In this document: piece after piece, positions 8,068 through 15,895 of the stretch
Numbering within the stretch: the stretch's first letter is position 1
Layout: every line of letters begins with the position of its first letter
Assembly (NCBI GenBank): GCA_036494715.1
Contig: DASXNY010000089.1
Location: forward strand, 12,890 to 76,889
Length of the DNA stretch: 64,000 nt
Source of the DNA: JAICJR01 sp036494715
GTDB lineage: Bacteria > Actinomycetota > Thermoleophilia > Solirubrobacterales > Thermoleophilaceae
Direction: 5' to 3'
Position numbers and translations under genes: made by a program
Notes under the pieces: generated by a model
What the model was told of the DNA's origin: nothing
Seen by the model: only the letters and a program-made list of their open reading frames with translations
Database searches by the model: none

Positions 8068-8083
8068 TGCAAGCCGGCTTGCA
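8068..8083. repeat. Perfect 16-bp palindrome TGCAAGCCGGCTTGCA after tadC
   Basis: The palindrome TGCAAGCC/GGCTTGCA has the same TGCAA-N6-TTGCA core as the site at 486-505. No T-run follows, so it is a weak terminator candidate and may rather be a protein-binding site. Confidence 0.4.
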
Positions 8084-8107
8084 CGGACCCAGCCTGCAAC
8101 AGATCCA

Positions 8108-8142
8108 CCGCCACCCGCCACCCGCCACCAGCCCCCCGCCAT
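8108..8142 (+). repeat. Heptad tandem array CCGCCAC x3 plus degenerate units
   Basis: Three exact CCGCCAC units (8108-8128) are followed by CAGCCCC and CCGCCAT. The stretch at 8122-8140 matches 17 of 19 bases of 26466-26484 after ftsZ. It fills part of the 292-bp gap between tadC and mraZ. Confidence 0.6.
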
Positions 8143-8168
8143 CCCCGCGGTTTGGCTTGCCACAGCCG

Positions 8169-8189
8169 TTCCCACCCCTGCGGTGGGAA
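8169..8189. repeat. 8-bp stem hairpin upstream of mraZ
   Basis: TTCCCACC (8169-8176) and GGTGGGAA (8182-8189) form a perfect stem with a CCTGC loop. It lies just before the dcw promoter and could end read-through from tadC. The right arm contains a TGGGA, the core of an MraZ box, so it may also bind MraZ. Confidence 0.4.
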
Positions 8190-8216
8190 AAGCGTTGCAG
8201 TGGGTGGAGAGATGTG

Positions 8217-8249
8217 TTGCAGAGTGGGGGAGAGTGGGGTAGAGTGCCA
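8217..8249 (+). promoter_or_regulatory. dcw promoter with MraZ boxes in its spacer
   Basis: TTGCAG (8217-8222) and TAGAGT (8240-8245) are spaced by 17 bp and resemble -35 and -10 elements. The spacer holds TGGGG at 8225-8229 and 8235-8239, followed by a partial TGCCA at 8245-8249, each 10 bp apart (TGGGN-N5). This is the published MraZ box spacing in Escherichia coli. MraZ, encoded next, is expected to repress its own operon here. The promoter call is by inspection. Confidence 0.6.
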
Positions 8250-8324
8250 ACATCACGGACCGGAGTGGCGGGGCTCCTCCCACTCCGCCACTTCGGTCCA
8301 CCCACTTCCCAGGTGCTCAAGGCA

Positions 8325-8759
8325 TTGGCTTTCCGCGGCCATTTCGACTATTCGCTCGACGCTAAGAACCGACTCAACGTCCCGCCCAAGTTCAGGGCGG
8401 CGTTCTCCAGTGGAGTCGTTCTCGCCAAGGCCCTCGAGCCCTGCGTCGAAGTCTGGACTCCAGAGGCCTTCGAGCGCCACACGGACGCCTTCCTCTCCGG
8501 CCTCAATCCGCTCAGCGCGGAGCGCCGCAAGCTCACACGCTTCTTCGCGGGCGGGTCGTTCGATTGCGACCTCGACTCCGCGGGGCGCGTCACGCTCAAC
8601 CCGGCGCTCATCGGCCACGGCGGGATCACCAAGGACGTGGTGCTCGTGGGCGTGATCGACCACCTCCAGATCTGGGATCGCGAGAAGTGGCTCGCCGACC
8701 AGGACGAGCTGAGCGCCGAGATCGTCGAAATCGCAGAGAGCCTTGGCCATCCTTCTTGA
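8325..8759 (+). CDS. mraZ: MraZ transcriptional regulator of the dcw cluster
   Basis: MraZ is a two-repeat SpoVT/AbrB-fold DNA-binding protein that forms rings and represses dcw genes. Repeat one shows FRGHFDYSLDAKNRLNVPPKF; repeat two shows SFDCDLDSAGRVTLNPALI and LVGVIDHLQIWDREKW. I chose TTG 8325 (product starts MAFRGHFDY), because family members begin at this point and AGGTG lies 9 bp upstream; GTG 8313 is the alternative. Length is about 144 residues, normal for the family. The TGGGG boxes upstream are its likely operator. Confidence 0.9.
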   Translation: MAFRGHFDYSLDAKNRLNVPPKFRAAFSSGVVLAKALEPCVEVWTPEAFERHTDAFLSGLNPLSAERRKLTRFFAGGSFDCDLDSAGRVTLNPALIGHGGITKDVVLVGVIDHLQIWDREKWLADQDELSAEIVEIAESLGHPS

Positions 8760-8760
8760 C

Positions 8761-9705
8761 ATGACACGTACTCACGTACCGGTGCTGGCCGGTGAGTTGA
8801 TCGAGCTCACGGACCCGCATCCGGGCGAGACCGTTGTGGACTGCACCTTCGGCGGCGGCGGCCACGCGCGCCTGATGGCGGACCGCATCGGCCGCGCCGG
8901 CACCCTCGTCTGCATCGACCGCGACCCGGCTGCCGAGGAGCGCTTCGAGGAATTCGCGCGCGAGCTTCAGTGCGACACGCGCTTCCTACGCATGGACTAC
9001 TCCGAGGGGCTCGAGTTGCTGCGCAGCGAGGGGCTCGCGGCGGACATCGTCTACCTGGACCTCGGGATCTCGTCGATGCAGGTGGACACCTGGGAGCGCG
9101 GCTTCTCCTACTCGTACGACGCGCCGCTCGACATGCGCATGGACCCGGACCAGGAGCTGAGCGCACGCGACGTGCTGAACGAGTGGGAGGAGGGGCGGCT
9201 CGCCAAGCTCTTCCGCCGCTACGGCGAGGAGCGTTACGCCGGGCCGATCGCGCGCGCGATCGTGCGTCGCCGCCCCGACGATCCGCTCGAGACCACCTTC
9301 GACCTCGTCGACACGATCAAGTCAGCCGTGCCCACGGCCACGCAGTTCGGCCGCGGCCATCCGGCCAAGCGCGTCTTCCAGGCCGTGCGCATCGCCGTCA
9401 ACGACGAACTGGGCGCGCTCGACCGCGGCTTGCCCGCCGCCTGGGCGCTGCTGCGCGCCGGTGGCCGGCTCGCGGCGATCTCCTTCCACTCACTCGAGGA
9501 TCGGCGCGTCAAGCGTTTCCTTGTCGATCGCGCGCGCGGCTGCGTCTGCCCGCCCGACTTCCCCGTCTGCGTGTGCGGCCGGACGCCCGAGGCCGAGCTA
9601 GTGACCACCCGCGCGATCGCGCCGACGCCGGGCGAGGTGGCCGCCAACCCGCGCGCGGCGTCGGGCAAGCTGCGCGTGGCCCGGAAGCTGGAGCTGGAGG
9701 GCTGA
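8761..9705 (+). CDS. rsmH: 16S rRNA (cytosine-1402 N4) methyltransferase RsmH
   Basis: This 314-residue SAM-dependent enzyme methylates N4 of C1402 in 16S rRNA. The SAM-binding motif is VVDCTFGGGGHARLM (25-39). YLDLGISSMQVD, RVFQAVRIAVNDEL and ISFHSLEDRRVKRF are family signatures, and the Cys cluster CVCPPDFPVCVCG is typical. ATG 8761 directly follows the mraZ stop. Its stop overlaps the ftsL ATG by one base (TGATG). Confidence 0.95.
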   Translation: MTRTHVPVLAGELIELTDPHPGETVVDCTFGGGGHARLMADRIGRAGTLVCIDRDPAAEERFEEFARELQCDTRFLRMDYSEGLELLRSEGLAADIVYLDLGISSMQVDTWERGFSYSYDAPLDMRMDPDQELSARDVLNEWEEGRLAKLFRRYGEERYAGPIARAIVRRRPDDPLETTFDLVDTIKSAVPTATQFGRGHPAKRVFQAVRIAVNDELGALDRGLPAAWALLRAGGRLAAISFHSLEDRRVKRFLVDRARGCVCPPDFPVCVCGRTPEAELVTTRAIAPTPGEVAANPRAASGKLRVARKLELEG

Positions 9706-10484
9706 TGGCCCGCGCCGCCACAGCCGCCGCCCGCACCGCCCCGGCGCCCAAGCACGCGCCGCGCCGCGCTCCCGTGAAGCCGGTGCGCCCGGCGCGCCGT
9801 GCGTCCGGTCCCGGTCGCCCCGCTGCTGCCGCCGCCGGCGCCCGCGCACTGCCGCTGCCGCAGCGCCTCGAGTTTCCGCGGCTCGGGCCCGCCGCGGCGG
9901 GCCTGCTCGACCGCCTGCTACGCGGCCGCATCTGGGTCGTGCTGATCGGCACGCTGCTCGTGGGCATCGTCTTCTTCAACGTCGACGTGCTGCGGCTCAA
10001 CCGCTCGATCGCGTCCACCAGCGCGAAGAACACCGCGCTCAAGCAGGAGAACGCGCGCCTCCTGCTGCTCGAGGCGCGGCTCGCGTCGAGCACGCGCATC
10101 CAGCAGGCCGCGGCCGCCGACGGCATGGTGCTGCCGGCGCCCGGCGACGTCCGCTACCTCAAGCCCGGCCGCCTCGACGCCACCCACGCCGCCCAGCGCA
10201 TGACTGCCCCGTCGCCCGTGCCGCCGCCGGAGGCCACCTCGCAGATGGAGCAGACCCCCGGCACCCTGGCCCCACCGACGGGCGCGACCGGCACGACGAC
10301 GCCCACCACCGGCACCACAACACCAACCACCACCAGCACACCCACAACAACGACACCGACCACAGGGACCACGGGAACGGGGACCACCGGCACCGGCGGC
10401 ACCACGCAGACGACCACGCCTCCGCCATCCCCAACTCCCCAATCCACGGCCCCGCCCGCGCAAACGGGCGGCGCGGCGCCCTAG
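9705..10484 (+). CDS. ftsL: FtsL-like bitopic division protein with Thr/Gly-rich tail
   Basis: The 259-residue product has an Ala/Pro/Arg-rich cytoplasmic N-terminus (1-70), one membrane segment (about 76-93), and a short coiled coil (about 98-135; LKQENARLLLLEARL), the FtsL/DivIC architecture. It sits between rsmH and ftsI as FtsL does. Unusually, residues from about 168 onward form a long extracytoplasmic tail of Pro, Thr and Gly with TTPTT/TTGTT repeats. FtsL would help recruit the FtsWI synthase with FtsQ. Identification rests on position and architecture, as FtsL sequence is poorly conserved. Confidence 0.75.
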   Translation: MARAATAAARTAPAPKHAPRRAPVKPVRPARRASGPGRPAAAAAGARALPLPQRLEFPRLGPAAAGLLDRLLRGRIWVVLIGTLLVGIVFFNVDVLRLNRSIASTSAKNTALKQENARLLLLEARLASSTRIQQAAAADGMVLPAPGDVRYLKPGRLDATHAAQRMTAPSPVPPPEATSQMEQTPGTLAPPTGATGTTTPTTGTTTPTTTSTPTTTTPTTGTTGTGTTGTGGTTQTTTPPPSPTPQSTAPPAQTGGAAP

Positions 10485-10487
10485 CCC

Positions 10488-12128
10488 ATGCGCCTGGTCG
10501 ACCGCCGCATCGGCCTCCTATTCGGTCTATTCCTCGTCGCCTTCGCGCTGATCGCGATGCGGGCCCTCTGGCTCGACACGGTGAAGGCCGGGTCGCTGCG
10601 CCAGCGCGCGCTCTCGCAGCAGAGCCAGGACATCACCGTGTCCGCCAAGCGCGGCTCGATCCTCGACCGCGACGGCAATCCGCTGGCGGTGTCGGAGGAC
10701 TCGGCGTCGATCTACGCGGACCCGCTGCTGATCAAGAACCCCGCACAGGTCGCCTACCGGCTGTCGGCGGTGCTCGGGCTGCCCACCAATCAGCTGCTGG
10801 GCAAGCTGGCGGACCGCAGCCGCGGCTTCGTCTACCTGGCGCGCAAGGTCGACATCGACAAGGGCAAGGCGGTCGACAAGCTCAAGCTCTATGGCGTCGG
10901 CACGCTCACCGAGCCGCGGCGGCGCTACCCGCAGGGGTCGCTCGCGTCGCAGGTGCTCGGCACCGTCGGCACCGACAACTACGGGCTCTCCGGGCTCGAG
11001 TCGTACTTCGACAAGCGCCTGCGCGGCACGGACGGCGAGGAGCAGGTGGTGCGCGACGGCGTCGGGCGGCCGGTGAGCATCGTGATGAAGAAGCAGGCGC
11101 TGCCCGGCCAGGACTTGCGCCTGACGCTCGACGCCGCGATCCAGGAGCGCGTCGAGGCCGTGCTTGCCGGCGTGGGGCAGACATACCGGCCGAAGGGCGC
11201 GACCGCGCTCGTGCTGAACCCGCGGAACGGGTCCATCCTCGCGCTCGCCAACTGGCCGCGCGTCGACGCGAACGACCCCGGGAGCGCCCCTGCGTATGCC
11301 CAGCAGGACCGCGCGGTGACGAACCTCTACGAGCCGGGGTCGACCTTCAAGGCGGTCACCGTTTCCGGCGCTTTGCAGGACAAATTGATCACGCCGAGCA
11401 CGCCGTTCTACCTGCCGCCAACGATCAAGGTGGCGGACCGGACGATCGGCGACGCCGAGCCACGCGGAGCGGAGACGCTCCCGGTGAGCCAGATCCTCGC
11501 GCAGTCGTCGAACGTGGGCGCGGTGAAGATCGGCCTACGGCTCGGGGCGACGCGCTTCGACAAGTGGGTACGGGCGTTCGGCTTCGGCCAGCCGACCGGT
11601 GTCGACCTCCCGGGCGAGTCGCCCGGCATCGTGCTCAAGCCGAGCCAGTACTCGGGCTCGTCGCTCGGCAACCTGCCGATCGGCCAGGGCGAGGCGGTCA
11701 CGCCGATGCAGATGGCGGCGGCCTACTCCGCGATAGCCAACAACGGCGTGATGGTGCGGCCGCACATCGTGGACGGCGACTCCGCTCCCGCGCACCGCGT
11801 GATCAAGAAGACCACCGCGCGGGCGGTGTCGAAGATGCTCGAGGGCGTGCTCGCGCCGGGCGGCACGGCTCCCGAAGCCACCGTGCCCGGCTATGTGCTC
11901 GCGGGCAAGACGGGCACCGCCCAGAAGCCCGACGGCAAGGGCGGCTACTCGGACACCAAGTTCGTCGCGTCGTTCGTCGGCTTCGCACCCGCGCGCAACC
12001 CGCGCCTGCTGGTGGCGGTGATGGTGGACGAGCCGCAGGGCGACATCTACGGCGGCAGCGTCGCGGCGCCGGCGTTCCAGAAGATCGTCTCGTTCGCCCT
12101 TCCGTACCTCAAGATCCCGCCGAACTGA
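10488..12128 (+). CDS. ftsI: Septal peptidoglycan transpeptidase FtsI (class B PBP)
   Basis: This 546-residue class B penicillin-binding protein cross-links septal peptidoglycan. It has an N-terminal membrane anchor (about 8-27), a dimerisation domain starting KRGSILDRDGNPLA, and a transpeptidase domain with S285-T-F-K288, S340-S-N342 and KTGT (474-477). It ends without PASTA domains. It lies between ftsL and murE and is the expected partner of FtsW encoded at 17230. Confidence 0.95.
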   Translation: MRLVDRRIGLLFGLFLVAFALIAMRALWLDTVKAGSLRQRALSQQSQDITVSAKRGSILDRDGNPLAVSEDSASIYADPLLIKNPAQVAYRLSAVLGLPTNQLLGKLADRSRGFVYLARKVDIDKGKAVDKLKLYGVGTLTEPRRRYPQGSLASQVLGTVGTDNYGLSGLESYFDKRLRGTDGEEQVVRDGVGRPVSIVMKKQALPGQDLRLTLDAAIQERVEAVLAGVGQTYRPKGATALVLNPRNGSILALANWPRVDANDPGSAPAYAQQDRAVTNLYEPGSTFKAVTVSGALQDKLITPSTPFYLPPTIKVADRTIGDAEPRGAETLPVSQILAQSSNVGAVKIGLRLGATRFDKWVRAFGFGQPTGVDLPGESPGIVLKPSQYSGSSLGNLPIGQGEAVTPMQMAAAYSAIANNGVMVRPHIVDGDSAPAHRVIKKTTARAVSKMLEGVLAPGGTAPEATVPGYVLAGKTGTAQKPDGKGGYSDTKFVASFVGFAPARNPRLLVAVMVDEPQGDIYGGSVAAPAFQKIVSFALPYLKIPPN

Positions 12129-12161
12129 GGGTCCTTCGCCCTCACTAGACTCCCGCCGACC

Positions 12162-13586
12162 ATGACCCTTCGCGATCTGATGGGGAATGGCCCCGACGTG
12201 GAGGTTTCCTCCCTCGCTTACCGCAGTTCGAGCGTCACTCAGGGGACGCTCTTTTTTTGCGTGCGCGGGTTCACGAGCGACGGTCACGACTTCGCTCCGG
12301 ACGCCGTCGAGCGCGGGGCCGTGGCGCTCGTCTGCGAGCGCCCGCTCGACCTCGGCGTGCCCGAGGTGATCGTGCCCGACGTGCGCGCGGCGATGCCAGC
12401 CGCCGCGGCGCGCTTCTACGGCGACCCGACGCGCGAACTGCGCGTGGTGGGCGTGACCGGGACCAACGGCAAGACCACCACGGCGTTCCTGGTGCGGGCG
12501 CTGCTCGAGGAGGCCGGGGTGCAGACCGGGCTGCTCGGCACCGTAAAGTCCGTGGTGGGTGGCGTCGAGGAGCCGGTCGAGCGCACGACGCCGGAGGCCA
12601 TCGACCTGCAGGCCACCTTCCGCCGCATGCTCGACGCGGGCGACCGCGCGTGCGCGATCGAGGTCTCGTCGCACGCGCTCGAGCTCGGGCGCGCGGAAGG
12701 CATCGAGTTCGCCTGCCGCGTCTTCACCAACCTCACGCAGGATCACCTGGACTTCCACGAGACGATGGAGAGCTACTACCTCGCCAAGCGGCGGCTGTTC
12801 GAGGCGCCGGGCTCGCCGTCGGTGGTGAACCTCGACGACGACTACGGGCGCCGGCTTGCCGCCGAGATCGAGGGCGCCGTGACCTACGCGATCGACCACG
12901 ACGCCGACTACCGCGCGAGCGACGTGCGCTTCGACCCGGCCGGCTCGTCGTTCACGTGCGAGACACCGGACGGGCCGCTCGCGATCGAGACGCGGCTGCC
13001 GGGGCTGTTCAACGTGCAGAACTCGCTGGCAGCCATCGCGGCCACGCGCTCGCTGGGCGTCGAGCGGGAGGCGATCCGGCGCGGCCTGGCCGGGGCGGAC
13101 CGTGTGCCTGGCCGCTTCGAGCCGGTTGACGAGGGGCAGGAGTTCACGGTCCTCGTGGACTACGCCCACACGCCCGAGGCGCTCGAGAATGTGCTGCGCG
13201 CGGCGCGCGAGCTGACGAGCGGGCGCCTGCACGTGGTCTTCGGCGCCGGCGGCGACCGCGACCGCGCCAAGCGCCCGCTGATGGGGCGCGCGGCGAGCGA
13301 GCTCGCCGACCGCGTGATCGTCACCTCGGACAACCCGCGCTCGGAGGACCCGGAGGCGATCGTGGACGAGGTGCTGGGCGGCACGAGCGGCGACGCCGAG
13401 CGCGAGGTGGACCGCCGTCGCGCCATCGCCCTCGCGGTTGAATCCGCCAAACCCGGGGACGTCGTGGTGATCGCCGGCAAGGGGCACGAGCAGGGGCAGG
13501 AATTCGAGGGCGGCCGGAAGGAGCCGTTCGACGACGTGACCGTCGCGCGCGAGGCGCTGCGTTCGGCACTCGGGGTGGGCGCGTGA
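12162..13586 (+). CDS. murE: UDP-MurNAc-tripeptide ligase MurE (meso-DAP type)
   Basis: This 474-residue cytoplasmic Mur ligase adds meso-diaminopimelate to UDP-MurNAc-L-Ala-D-Glu. The ATP loop is G100-TNGKTT, the central domain has AIEVSSHALELGRAEG, and the C-terminal domain has D390-N-P-R393 in the sequence TSDNPRSEDP, the motif selecting meso-DAP over lysine. This tells that the cell wall is of A1gamma-like DAP type. Its stop overlaps the murF GTG by 4 bp. Confidence 0.95.
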   Translation: MTLRDLMGNGPDVEVSSLAYRSSSVTQGTLFFCVRGFTSDGHDFAPDAVERGAVALVCERPLDLGVPEVIVPDVRAAMPAAAARFYGDPTRELRVVGVTGTNGKTTTAFLVRALLEEAGVQTGLLGTVKSVVGGVEEPVERTTPEAIDLQATFRRMLDAGDRACAIEVSSHALELGRAEGIEFACRVFTNLTQDHLDFHETMESYYLAKRRLFEAPGSPSVVNLDDDYGRRLAAEIEGAVTYAIDHDADYRASDVRFDPAGSSFTCETPDGPLAIETRLPGLFNVQNSLAAIAATRSLGVEREAIRRGLAGADRVPGRFEPVDEGQEFTVLVDYAHTPEALENVLRAARELTSGRLHVVFGAGGDRDRAKRPLMGRAASELADRVIVTSDNPRSEDPEAIVDEVLGGTSGDAEREVDRRRAIALAVESAKPGDVVVIAGKGHEQGQEFEGGRKEPFDDVTVAREALRSALGVGA

Positions 13587-14908
13587 TCGACCGCGAGGCG
13601 AGCTGGGTGGCGAGGGCGGCGGGCGGCCGGCTCGTAGCCGGCGATCCGGGCGGTCCCGGCCCGCGCCGGGCCGTGGTGGACTCGCGCGAGATCGAGCCGG
13701 GCGACCTGTTCGTCGGTCTCGTGGGGGCGAGCGCCGACGGCGGCGAGTTCGCTGCCGGCGCACTCGAGCGGGGCGCCTGGGGTGCGCTCGTCGGGCCGCA
13801 GCGTGCGGACGAGCTGGCGGCCCCGGCGGGCGGCGGCGCCGTGATCGCGGCGGACAACACGTTGACCGCGCTGCAGCAGCTCGCCCGCGACTGGCGCCGT
13901 GAGCTCGGCTGCCCGGTGGTGGGCATCACCGGCTCGACCGGCAAGACCTCGACCAAGGACATCCTGCGGGCGCTGCTGGCGCAGACGCTCGCCACCCACG
14001 CCAACGCGCAGAACTGGAACACCGAGATCGGGCTGCCGCTCTCGATCCTCGCCGCCGAGCGCGGGGTGGAGGCGCTCGTGCTCGAGATGGCCATGCGCGG
14101 CGAGGGCCAGATCGCCGAGCTGGTGGCGATTGCGGAGCCGGACGTGGGCGTGATCGTGAACGTCGGGCCCGTGCACCTCGAGCTGCTCGGAACCGTCGAG
14201 CGCGTCGCGGCGGCCAAGGCGGAGCTGATCCGCGACCTGCGAGCCGGCGCTAGCTGCGTCCTGCCCGCCAACGAGCCGCTGCTCGATCCCCACCGGCGCG
14301 ACGACCTGCGCACGATCACCTTCGGCGAGGGGGGCGACGTCAGCCTGGTTTCGTTCGAGGACTCCCGCGCCGTAATCGATGCGTGTGGCAACCACATATT
14401 GCTCGAGCTGAGCTTTGGGGAGCCGCACAATCTCGAGAACACGCTGGCGGCAGTCGCCGCGGCGACGGCGCTCGGAATCGAGCCGAGCGGGCGCGTCGAG
14501 CCGGAGTTTTCCTCCTATCGCGGCGACGTGGTGGAGCTAGAGGGTGGGGTGACCGTGGTCAACGACTGCTACAACGCCAACCCGATGTCTATGCGTGCGG
14601 CACTCGATCACCTCGCGGGCTCGCCGGCCGGGCGGCGCCTGGCGATCCTCGGCACGATGGCCGAGCTCGGGTCGGACAGCGACCGCTTTCACCGGGAGAT
14701 CGGCGAGCACGCCGGGGAGCTCGGCATCGATGTCCTGGTGACCGTGGGCGAGCCTGCGCTCGCGTTCCGCGACGGCTTCGACGGCGAGACCTACGCGGTG
14801 GCCACGCCCGAGGAGGCCGGTGCGCTGCTCGAGGAACTGGCGCGGCCCGGCGACCGTGTGCTGGTGAAGGGATCGAGAGCGGTCGGCCTGGAACGGGTCC
14901 TCGCGTAA
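13583..14908 (+). CDS. murF: UDP-MurNAc-tripeptide D-alanyl-D-alanine ligase MurF
   Basis: MurF adds D-Ala-D-Ala to complete the UDP-MurNAc pentapeptide. The 441-residue product has the ATP loop GSTGKTS (117-123), NWNTEIGLPLSIL, LVLEMAMRGEGQIAEL and the C-terminal VVNDCYNANPMSM. GTG 13583 overlaps the murE stop. D-Ala-D-Ala ligase is not encoded in the window. Confidence 0.95.
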   Translation: MIDREASWVARAAGGRLVAGDPGGPGPRRAVVDSREIEPGDLFVGLVGASADGGEFAAGALERGAWGALVGPQRADELAAPAGGGAVIAADNTLTALQQLARDWRRELGCPVVGITGSTGKTSTKDILRALLAQTLATHANAQNWNTEIGLPLSILAAERGVEALVLEMAMRGEGQIAELVAIAEPDVGVIVNVGPVHLELLGTVERVAAAKAELIRDLRAGASCVLPANEPLLDPHRRDDLRTITFGEGGDVSLVSFEDSRAVIDACGNHILLELSFGEPHNLENTLAAVAAATALGIEPSGRVEPEFSSYRGDVVELEGGVTVVNDCYNANPMSMRAALDHLAGSPAGRRLAILGTMAELGSDSDRFHREIGEHAGELGIDVLVTVGEPALAFRDGFDGETYAVATPEEAGALLEELARPGDRVLVKGSRAVGLERVLA

Positions 14909-14917
14909 GCGCACTCC

Positions 14918-15895
14918 ATGCTCGGCACGATCCTCATCGCGGGGATGGGCTCCCTGTTCATCTGCATGTTCCTCGGCCCGAAGTTCATCGAGTTCCTGAG
15001 GGCGCGCGAGTTCGGGCAGCAGATTCGCGAGGAGGGACCCGCCGGCCACTCGGCCAAGGCCGGCACGCCGACCATGGGCGGTCTCCTGATCATGGTCTCG
15101 GTGGTGGTGCCGTTCCTGATCCTCGGCCAGTTCGACACCGAGACTCTGGCCGTGGTCGGCACGATGCTCGCCAGCGCGGCGCTCGGCTTCGCCGACGACT
15201 GGACGAAGATCACGCGCCGCCGCTCGCTCGGCCTGTCCGGCAAGACCAAGCTCGTGGTGCAGGCGATCATCGCGGTGGCGCTCTGGTACGTGGCCACCCA
15301 CACCGGCCACCCGCACCTGTCCGACACCGTGCGCTTCCGCATCTCGGACGCGTCCGTGAACATCGGCTACGCCTACCCGGTCCTGATCTTCCTCGTGATC
15401 GCCGGGGCGACCAACGGCGTGAACCTCACGGACGGGCTCGACGGCCTCGCCGCCGGTTGCTCCGCGATCGTGCTGCTGGCCTACACGGCGATGACGTTCA
15501 TCACCACGGGGCAGGACGACCTGGCGCTCGTCTGCTCGTGCCTCGTCGGGGCCTGCGTCGGCTTCCTCTGGTTCAACTCGTTCCCGGCGGCGATCTTCAT
15601 GGGCGACACCGGATCGCTCGGACTCGGCGGCGCCATCGCCGCGCTGGCGGTGATGACGAAGACCGAGGTGCTGCTCCTGATCACGGGCGGGATCTTCGTG
15701 ATCGAGGCGCTGTCGGTGCTGATCCAGGTGATCGCCTTCCAGCGCTTCCGGAAGCGAGTCTTCCTGATGGCGCCCGTGCACCACCACTTCGAGCTGATGG
15801 CGTGGTCCGAGACGAAGATCATCCTGCGCTTCTGGATCATCGCCGCGATCTCGGCGGCGATCGGCTTCACGCTGTACCAGCAGTCGATCACGTGA
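14918..15895 (+). CDS. mraY: Phospho-MurNAc-pentapeptide transferase MraY
   Basis: This 325-residue integral membrane enzyme makes lipid I from UDP-MurNAc-pentapeptide and undecaprenyl phosphate. Conserved segments include AGTPTMGGLL (48-57), the catalytic Asp pair in GFADDWTKI (D93-D94), NLTDGLDGLA (169-178) and VHHHFE near 291-296. About ten membrane helices are evident. It is between murF and murD in the usual order; its stop overlaps the murD GTG. Confidence 0.96.
   Translation: MLGTILIAGMGSLFICMFLGPKFIEFLRAREFGQQIREEGPAGHSAKAGTPTMGGLLIMVSVVVPFLILGQFDTETLAVVGTMLASAALGFADDWTKITRRRSLGLSGKTKLVVQAIIAVALWYVATHTGHPHLSDTVRFRISDASVNIGYAYPVLIFLVIAGATNGVNLTDGLDGLAAGCSAIVLLAYTAMTFITTGQDDLALVCSCLVGACVGFLWFNSFPAAIFMGDTGSLGLGGAIAALAVMTKTEVLLLITGGIFVIEALSVLIQVIAFQRFRKRVFLMAPVHHHFELMAWSETKIILRFWIIAAISAAIGFTLYQQSIT

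Noticed and set aside
11535..13763. Long minus-strand frame of over 700 codons opposite ftsI-murE-murF
   Set aside because: It is antisense to genes with complete catalytic motifs and has the His/Arg/Gly composition expected of a shadow in high-GC DNA.
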